Positions 57,192-64,000 of a stretch of 64,000 nucleotides of DNA are shown piece by piece. The position numbers and the translations under genes are program-made. The stretch is from Leucogyrophana mollusca (Eukaryota; Basidiomycota; Agaricomycetes; Boletales). The notes under the pieces are model-generated. The model did no database searches. It worked only from the letters and a program-made list of their open reading frames with translations, and was not told where the DNA came from. The stretch is taken from positions 62,001 to 126,000 of the forward strand of contig MU266352.1 in the NCBI GenBank assembly GCA_021014945.1, in the 5' to 3' direction. Positions within the stretch are counted from its first letter, which is position 1, and each line of letters opens with the position of its first letter.

Positions 57192-59590
57192 ATGGTTCTC
57201 TCTCACTCCTCTGCGCCTCTGCGCAACAGCATATCTCGTCACAGTCGTCAACCATCTTTCGGCCTTCCGTCGTACGCCTCTGCTGTGCAAGAAAAGATGC
57301 ACCTAGAAGCCGCAAAGGGGTCATGGTTGATTCCTCTTTCTCTGCCCGGCTCGCAGACGCGTCGGATACGACTGCGTATGATCAGTCCTGGTCGTGTGCC
57401 CCACTTGCGGCTTTCGCGCCTTGGCCGTAGGAGGGGCTTTCTGTGTCGATGCCTAGCTCTCCTGGCCAGCTTATTTGCTATCTGGGCTGTCGTAATGATT
57501 TTTGGTATGGAGGAGCCGCACTGGACCCCGCCATTCAGAGATTCGACACTTGTATTTGGGAGAGAGAATCTACAGCGAATTTGGAAGTGGGAAATCGAAA
57601 GTGGTCATTACCCCAGCTCCGGAAAGAGTGAGTCGCGCCGTTCCATCACCTCGAGCTGCACTAACACCATTTCTACTTCTTTTGTCCAGTACCTGAACAG
57701 ATAGGGTTATCCTCTATAATTTTGAATCCGGCCTTGCCTCCTGCTAAGGCACATACGTTCGTTTCGCCATTTACACCTCCCCCTGGCCCTGTCACTACCG
57801 TCACTCGAGGGAACGGCCCCCATCGACGATATCTTGACATCGAAAATCAGACTGCGGGCCTTGCATACCCACCCCGGCCAATTTCTGGCAGTGTAGCCGA
57901 CTTAGACATCATCCTAGAGCAGTGTAATTTCTCTCAGAACAAAGTAGGTGGATCTCGGCGTCGTTATCTGTCCCGTTTGTTGATGTTTCGTAGTACGTTC
58001 GGGATTGCCTTGAATTTCTGCGCGTCGGAGCAGGTTTAGATAACGGTCGGAGAGTTCGCCGTGGAAAAATGGATGAGTGGAAATACGTCTTTACTGAGGA
58101 AGAATCCCGACCAGAAGAACTTTCACCCCCACCTCAAAGTGATGGTGTACCTCCCAGGGCATACCCAACAGGTCGTTTCAATTTTGACGCAGGCCTTTCC
58201 AAAAAGCGAGGGGTCGATTGGGAACCGCTTTTGCCTCTCCCCCCTCCATCTCACCACAGTATCTCGTCCAGCTTATCCACGCCCTGCGACCCAGAAAATC
58301 CGCGAATCTTCCACATGTTCTGGGGCAACCGTCCGTTTGATGACAAACCTTACGTTGCCCTACTTTCCTTCCTTTACACCCAAAATCTTGGTCTGCATCT
58401 CGAAAATAGTCGTGAAGCGAAAGTCTGCAGGCCTCAGTTCTGGCTTTGGATCAACCCTGGCCACGCAGCATCCGTTCCTAACCCTTCAGCGCTGGACGAC
58501 ATGTACCAGAGTCTGAAGACTAATCCATGGGCAGCTCCCTTCCTCCATCCTCGCTTCAAGGATGTTGTCAAGTTCAAGCTTTGGAATACTACTGAACAAC
58601 TGGACGGTATACCGGAATTGAAGGACGAGTGGCGAAAGATGGGCCACCAGTTCACCTCTGGTGGATACACCGTCAGCGCACCGCCCGAGAAGGAGTTAGG
58701 GAAAAATAGCTCCAATAGCGACAAAGCTGAACCAGAGTCGGAGGCTTCTTATGACAGGCTGTCGGTAATCCTATCCGATATGGCGCGTTTTGTCCTGTGT
58801 CACCGGTTCGGAGGGATATATCTGGACGCCGACACGATCTTCTTGCGCGACTGGGAAGAGTTGTGGGGATGGAATGGAGCGTTTGCTTATCGGTGGTCGT
58901 ATCATGACGACTACAATACCGCTGTTCTTCACCTGAACAAGAACTCGGCGCTGGGATCTTTCTTGTTCAAGACCGCGGTGAAGAACGGGCTGGATTTCCA
59001 TCCTGTCACAGTTACGCGGTACCTGAAGGAGGCTCACCTCGAGAGCCTCCTATTACGTGCACCGGACGCCCTATTCGACCCAGCGTGGCTAAATACGGAG
59101 GGGTTCCAGCTGGACCGACCAACTCAGCCGACTTTCCTTGAGTACGCTACTACACTTTGCATCTTATTCATCTTGATCTGACCATCTATAGCTTCGGAGA
59201 ATTTTTTCAGACTCCTGCGCTGAGCAGTGCTTCGCCTCAAGCATCAGGATTTGAGGGCTTCTTCAGGGGTGCATTCTCATATCACTTCCACAACTCCTGG
59301 TACGCCCAACTATCATATCTCTCCGTGATTCGCCTGCTAATGATCAATTCGACGACAGGTGGAAAGCCTTCGACCCTTCCCGCAACTGGGCCGACCTCGG
59401 ACCCAGATTTGCAGCAGGGGAAAAAGCTGGTCGTGCTTTGGCCAACCCAAATGTCGATCCTGACGACTGGGTTGACCGAGTCTCGGACGACAAGCGCGAT
59501 CTGGACTGGGCCACTGTTCTGAAGAGAACATTCGAGTCCCATGTTCGTGGTGAAAGACCCAACATGTATGGCGAATGGCTCCGATGGTGA
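57192..59590 (+). CDS. GT32-type glycosyltransferase, type II membrane protein, copy 1
   Basis: Five exons (57192-57627, 57690-57943, 57994-59141, 59192-59299, 59359-59590) give 725 residues. A basic cytoplasmic tail with RRRGF precedes one membrane anchor (about 80-100, LALLASLFAIWAVVMIFG). The Golgi-lumenal catalytic part has RIFHMFWGNRPFDDKPYVAL, LSVILSDMARFVLCHRFGGI and YLDADTIFLRDWEELWGW with the metal- and sugar-nucleotide-binding DxD at about 508-510. These mark the Gly_transf_sug/GT32 family, which includes Och1-like mannosyltransferases and inositolphosphoceramide mannosyl- or capsule-type enzymes. Donor and acceptor are unknown. The C-terminus DDKRDLDWATVLKRTFESHV ends NMYGEWLRW. 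It is a tandem paralogue of the gene at 60548. Confidence 0.88.
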
Positions 59591-60547
59591 TGATGGTTGG
59601 ACATCCTGTTCTCCTTCCCAGAACTTTCTCGCAGTGTTGAACATTGATGCTTTCTGCATTCGCGCAGCGTGCACACCGGGACTTTTCTTGCCCTTTGAAC
59701 AATTTCCTGGACTTGAATAATTTTCTTCACTGAAGCCCTTCCCAGTCCATTCTTTTGTTTCTTCTGTTGTAGCAACACTCTTGCCTGTTATTGCAAGACT
59801 TCATTGGGTTAGGTGCGTTATTGTTGGACTTGTAGTAGATGGTGAGCTCCTCTTTTGTTGCTGCAGCGAGAATGCTGGCTGATCGAGCGTTTCTGTTACA
59901 GTTATGTACTTGCATTCTAATCCCCCGGTTCGGTTGTTGTGCACCCACCAATGCTACTGGCTTCTATTCTCGAACGACGCCGACCCCTCACCTCAGTCTT
60001 TGCCTCATGGGGTCTGTCATGCCGGATAAGCGCCTATCGTCCGTGGATCCATACACGGACGCCTTGCGAAGCACGAATGGCTGGATGGGATCGATAAGTC
60101 CGACACCTTGTTTTGCAGCGGTAATTATATCCTGATTGTCCGAGATGATATCATGTCTCTCTGCATATAGCGGCAGCGACTCCCACCACGGGCTGAATTT
60201 GAATGTGGAGCTTCACGAGGGTGTGCTGCGCAGCAAGAGGGTTCACACTGGATTTGGTGCGCAAATGTCACCGCGTTGGAGCATTAGTGAGCGCTGCCTG
60301 ATAAGAAGAGGATGGCAACAAGGGGAGCTGTGTGCCAAGCTCCTGCTATGCCTTTGCAGTGAACTGGTTGTTGACATGAACTGTCCTCTGATATTCCCAC
60401 GGGGTCCATAGAGCGCGGTAGTATTAATTAGCTTTTCCTTGGTTTTGCTTTCAGAATATAACCATCATCTACGCTTCTCAGTTTTATTCTTAAAAGTCCT
60501 GTCGGCGTCCTCACGAGCGTCGTCAAGCTCGCCATTCTTCTGGACGG
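59591..60547. other. Spacer between the tandem GT32 genes
   Basis: 957 bp. A 98-codon open frame at 59839-60135 lacks any recognised motif and is not claimed. The rest holds the copy 1 3' UTR and the copy 2 promoter. Confidence 0.4.
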
Positions 60548-63043
60548 ATGGCGTCTTCTAATTATTTTTCCATACCGCAACGTGGAAATCCTTACCCAGA
60601 CAAAGGCCGCCTAACAAATGGCCTTCCAACCTATTCCTCCTCGGCTGTCCAGGAGAAAATGCACAGACATTCCCGTTCAATGTCCTGGACAGTCCCAGTC
60701 TCTGTCCCAATCCCTGGCGTGCGCTCTCGCAGGCTTCGTCTCTTCATGCCGAATCCCACTCGCATGCACCAACTTAGCGTGTCGCGCTTTGGGCGGAGAC
60801 GTGGTCCCTTTTTACTCTTGATCGTCCTTGTCGCTTCCGTTTTCGCTGTATTCTCTTTTGCACGACGGTTTGGAACGGAGGAAAAACAGTGGACCTCAAA
60901 CTTTGGCGAGTCATCGACACTAGTGTTTGGTCGGGATGACTTGCAGCGGATATGGAACTGGGAGATAGACAGCGGCCACTACCCTAGCAAAGCATCCAGT
61001 GAGCCTCTCTCGGCGAGACTGCGATGCATGTCATTGACGCGTATATACAGTTCCCGAACAGGTTGGGTTGACAAGCCCACCCCTCAACCCTGCTCTTCCT
61101 CCACGAAAAGCTCCAACGATCCCTTCACGATTCCGACCACCTCCAGGCCCTGTAATCACCACGACGCGCGGAGATGGTCCACGACGAGTCTATCTCGATG
61201 TACAAAGTCAACCACCAAATGTCGCATATCCACCTCGACCAGTGCCTGGTGGTGTCGCCGACCTAGATCTGATTATGGAACACTGTGATTTTTCTCGCGA
61301 CAAGGTAGGCTCTTCCACCCACCACGTAAGGCACTCGGCTCATTGGCTGTAGTACGTGCGCGACTGTCTGGAAGTTTTGCGACTCGGTGGTGGCTTGGAC
61401 AACGGAAAGAGGCTCAGACGAGGGAAGATGGACGAATGGAAATACATCTATATGGAGCAGGAGCGGGAAAACTTTACAGAACCGGTTCAAATCCCTCTTG
61501 GCAACGCCATTGCTCAACGACCTATGCCGTCTGGCGGTGACCCAGACCCAAATGCCGGACTCGTCAAGAAGCGAGGCGTTGAGTGGGAGCCTCCTTTACC
61601 CCTCCGCCCGGCTTTGCAACACACCCCGTACTCTAGCCTCCCTGAACATTGCGACCCCGAGAACCCGCGTTTGTTCCACATGTTCTGGACTGGACCTTTC
61701 ACCGACAAGCCGTATCTCGCCCTGCTGTCCTTCCTATTCACACAGAACGCTGGTTTGCACTTGAAGGATGGTGACACTCCTAACGTTTGTCGCCCAGAGT
61801 TCTGGCTATGGATTAACCCCGGACCTGCAGCCTCAGTCCCCAACCCTTCGGCATTGAGCGACATGTACGAACAGCTCAAGACCAACCCATGGGCCGCTCC
61901 TTTCCTTCACCCGCGTTTCAAGGACGTGATCAAATTCAAGTTGTGGAACACAACGGACCAACTTGACGGTATTCCCGAGCTCAAGGATGAGTGGCGCGAT
62001 TTGAAGGACACCTTGTTTAACTCTGGTGGACATATCATCAATGTGCCCGCGGATAAGCAGTCCTCAAAGACCGCTGAGCCGTCAAGTACAGCTGTGGAGC
62101 ACTCTAACAGCACAAATGCTGCAGACGCCAAAGCTTCGTCCACCGGCGGCGACAAAACGGATGAAGATGACATGCTCAACCGCACTGGATCGAAGTCATC
62201 CTCTTCTTACGACCGGCTGTCCGTCATCTTGTCCGATATGGCTCGCTTCGTCCTTTGTCATCGGTTTGGAGGGATCTATCTTGATGCGGACACCATCCTC
62301 CTGCGTGACTGGGAGGAGTTGTGGGGTTGGAAAGGTGCCTTCGCATACAGATGGTCTCGCCTCGAGAAATACAACACTGCAGTCTTGCGCATGAACAAGA
62401 ACTCGGCACTTGGTTCGTTCTTGTTCCGGACGGCCCTGAAGAACGGCCTCGACTTCCATCCCATGACGGTATCTCGCTACACCAAGGATGCTCACCTCGA
62501 GGGCCTTCTACTTCGCCTCCCAGACGCTCTGTTCGATTCAGCTTGGCTTAACACGGAATACTACCAGCGCGATAGGCCTCCTCAACCATATTTCACAGAG
62601 TTAGTTCCACGTTATGTCGTAAGACTCTTTTTGACAATTCGGTCGAATAGGTTCGCCGATTTCTTCGATACTCCAGCGCAAAACAGTGCAGCACCCCAAG
62701 CGCTGGGCTTCGAGGGTTTCTTCCGGGGTGCCTATTCTTATCACTTCCACAACTTCTGGTGAGGATTGTCAACATTGGAGTACTCTATGGTACTCATTAC
62801 ATTTTGCACAGGTGGAAACCTTTCGACTCCACGCGTAATTGGCCTGATCTAGGTCCCAAATTCTCGGCCGGGGAACGCGCCGCCCGGGCGGCGGCGGATC
62901 CAGATACTGATCCCGAGGACTGGGTTGATCGAGTTGCGGATGACAAGCGTGACCTTGACTGGGCAGCTGTTCTCAAGAGGACTTTCGAAGCATACATCCG
63001 TGGAGAGCGACCAAACATGTACGGCGAATGGCTCCAATGGTGA
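60548..63043 (+). CDS. GT32-type glycosyltransferase, type II membrane protein, copy 2
   Basis: Five exons (60548-60998, 61051-61304, 61353-62599, 62651-62758, 62812-63043) give 763 residues. The layout equals copy 1: basic tail, membrane anchor (FLLLIVLVASVFAVFSFAR), Pro-rich stem, and catalytic domain with LFHMFWTGPFTDKPYLALLS, ILSDMARFVLCHRFGGIYL and the DxD in LDADTILLRDWEELWGW (about 545). Exons 2, 4 and 5 are identical in length to copy 1 (254, 108 and 232 nt). The extra length comes mostly from a Ser/Thr/Asp-rich loop just before SYDRLSVIL (residues about 460-525), which is much shorter in copy 1. The C-terminus ends NMYGEWLQW. Same role as copy 1 by inference; divergence in the loop may change acceptor choice. 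Confidence 0.88.
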
Positions 63044-63527
63044 AGATCTATCCCCCACCCCTCCCCCTCCTCGCACTTCCGCATTGCTGCACTGGCCCCA
63101 TCACAATCTTACCCTGATATTCACCACCTTATTTCGTGATCCCCCATATCGTACATGCATAGAACCTGCAAGTCTGTTATTTGGATTAGACTTTTCTGAC
63201 CTTCAGCACGAACTGTTTATTTGATACCTCCTGATGCCCTTCTACCACTCTTTTCACTGTCCATACCTTTTACCCTCCCGGTCGTTCTTCATTCCGGACC
63301 ATGCCAGCCAGCCAGCTCACCCCACTATGGAAGACCGTATAGGCGTAGGACTTGCTCGGGACCCTAACCTAGTCATCTTCTAATACCACAACATCTGTGC
63401 TCCACAGCTAGCTCGGACGAATGTGCACTGTTTATAATAATGACAGCCGCCAACAGAATTTACATGTAGAGTCCTAAGTGCAATGCTGCTCTACAGTTGT
63501 GGTTCGTGAGCGCCTGGGCCTTGGAGA
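63044..63527. other. Convergent intergenic region, GT32 copy 2 to RPE
   Basis: 484 bp between two convergent stop codons, so it should hold two 3' UTRs. No gene or element recognised. Confidence 0.4.
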
Positions 63528-64000
63528 CTATGCAGACTTGCTGGCAATCTTGGCTTGTGCGCTGTTGACGGTGGCCTTGAGACCTTCAATGACCTCTTCG
63601 GGGTTAGATGCCCCGAAGATGGCAGTTCCTGCCACAATGACATTGCTACCTGAACGACAGGTCAAGTCAGCCTGACTAGTGCCCACGAGGAGAACACACC
63701 AACCTGCGTCAGCACAGGCGTCGATAGTCTTCGGGCCGACACCGCCATCAACCTCGATATCCTTGTTGGGGAACCGTGCCCGCAGTTCGGCAACTTTTGG
63801 GACACATCGCTCGATGAATTTCTGTCCCCCTCGGCCTGAACGATATCATTACTCCCCGCTACCCAGATGTGGCAGCTGCACGTACCTGGGTAGACAGTCA
63901 TGACAAGTAGCATGTCGGCCGCAGCACCAATTTCATCGGTGATGGCTGTAGATGGCGTGTCCGGAGATATGGCCACGCCTGCCTTCATCTTTCTGTCATG
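63528..64000 (-). CDS. RPE1: Ribulose-phosphate 3-epimerase, C-terminal part (5' end beyond the right edge)
   Basis: Minus-strand exons 63886-64000 (continuing off the window), 63704-63835 and 63528-63649. The TIM-barrel sequence reads KAGVAISPDTPSTAITDEIG, MLLVMTVYPGRGGQKFIERC, RARFPNKDIEVDGGVGPKTI and SNVIVAGTAIFGASNPEEVI, all characteristic of RPE, including the catalytic Asp in EVDGGV. The enzyme interconverts ribulose-5-phosphate and xylulose-5-phosphate in the pentose phosphate pathway. The phosphate-binding loop VYPGRGGQ differs from the VEPGFGGQ seen in yeast and animals, and an intron splits it. The N-terminal half is missing only because the window ends. Confidence 0.92.

Noticed and set aside
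59839..60135. 98-codon open frame between the GT32 genes
   Set aside because: No motif, no homologue recalled, and a transcript here would overlap the promoter of copy 2.
1..64000. CRISPR arrays, insertion sequences, prokaryotic operons, phage genes
   Set aside because: The window is intron-rich fungal nuclear DNA; no direct-repeat/spacer array, terminal inverted repeats or transposase motifs were seen.

Overview
The window is nuclear DNA of a filamentous basidiomycete, most likely an Agaricomycete. The evidence is a dense layout of 25 protein genes in 64 kb, very short introns (nearly all 42-65 nt, GT-AG with some GC-AG) cutting most genes into many exons, and protein families typical of that group (cellular RNA-dependent RNA polymerase, Git3-type receptor, GT32 glycosyltransferases, CSL transcription factor, histidine acid phosphatase). 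The species cannot be named from sequence alone. No tRNA, rRNA, CRISPR array or recognisable transposon was found. Exon maps were built by hand; for almost every complete gene the exon lengths add up to a whole number of codons, which is the main check on them.

Layout. 1-7.1 kb: 5' part of the V-ATPase assembly regulator Rav1 (minus), a five-unit fasciclin-domain membrane protein, and a mitochondrial carnitine/acylcarnitine-type carrier. 7.6-15.2 kb: two tandem Mx-like dynamin GTPases with matching 13-exon structures, separated by a spacer holding a 20-bp degenerate minisatellite; the second copy has a one-nucleotide reading-frame inconsistency in exon 4. 16.4-28.1 kb: mitochondrial ribosomal protein S17, a gene-poor stretch, a cellular RNA-dependent RNA polymerase, prefoldin subunit 6, a gamma-glutamyltranspeptidase-family enzyme and a PP2C phosphatase. 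28.9-35 kb: histidine acid phosphatase, Git3-like seven-helix receptor, ESCRT-III Vps20. 35-45.2 kb: U-box cyclophilin (PPIL2 type), intronless PPR protein, a very small Mim2-like outer-membrane import factor, a 21-exon sugar transporter and a DEAD-box-like helicase. 46.4-56.5 kb: a DUF4203-type membrane protein, an unrecognised 239-residue protein, a CSL transcription factor and pyruvate kinase. 57.2-64 kb: two tandem GT32 glycosyltransferases and the 3' part of ribulose-phosphate 3-epimerase.

Function. This is mostly a housekeeping segment, not one pathway. Several products act in or on mitochondria (carrier, S17, PP2C with a presequence-like N-terminus, PPR protein, Mim2-like factor, probably the helicase). 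Central carbon metabolism is represented by the sugar transporter, pyruvate kinase and RPE; endomembrane traffic and the cell surface by Rav1, Vps20, the fasciclin protein and the GT32 pair. The features most worth checking are micro-exons of 6, 7 and 9 nt, a first coding exon that is only the ATG, repeated GC-AG introns, a GT-to-GC donor difference between the two dynamins, and the frame break in the second dynamin.
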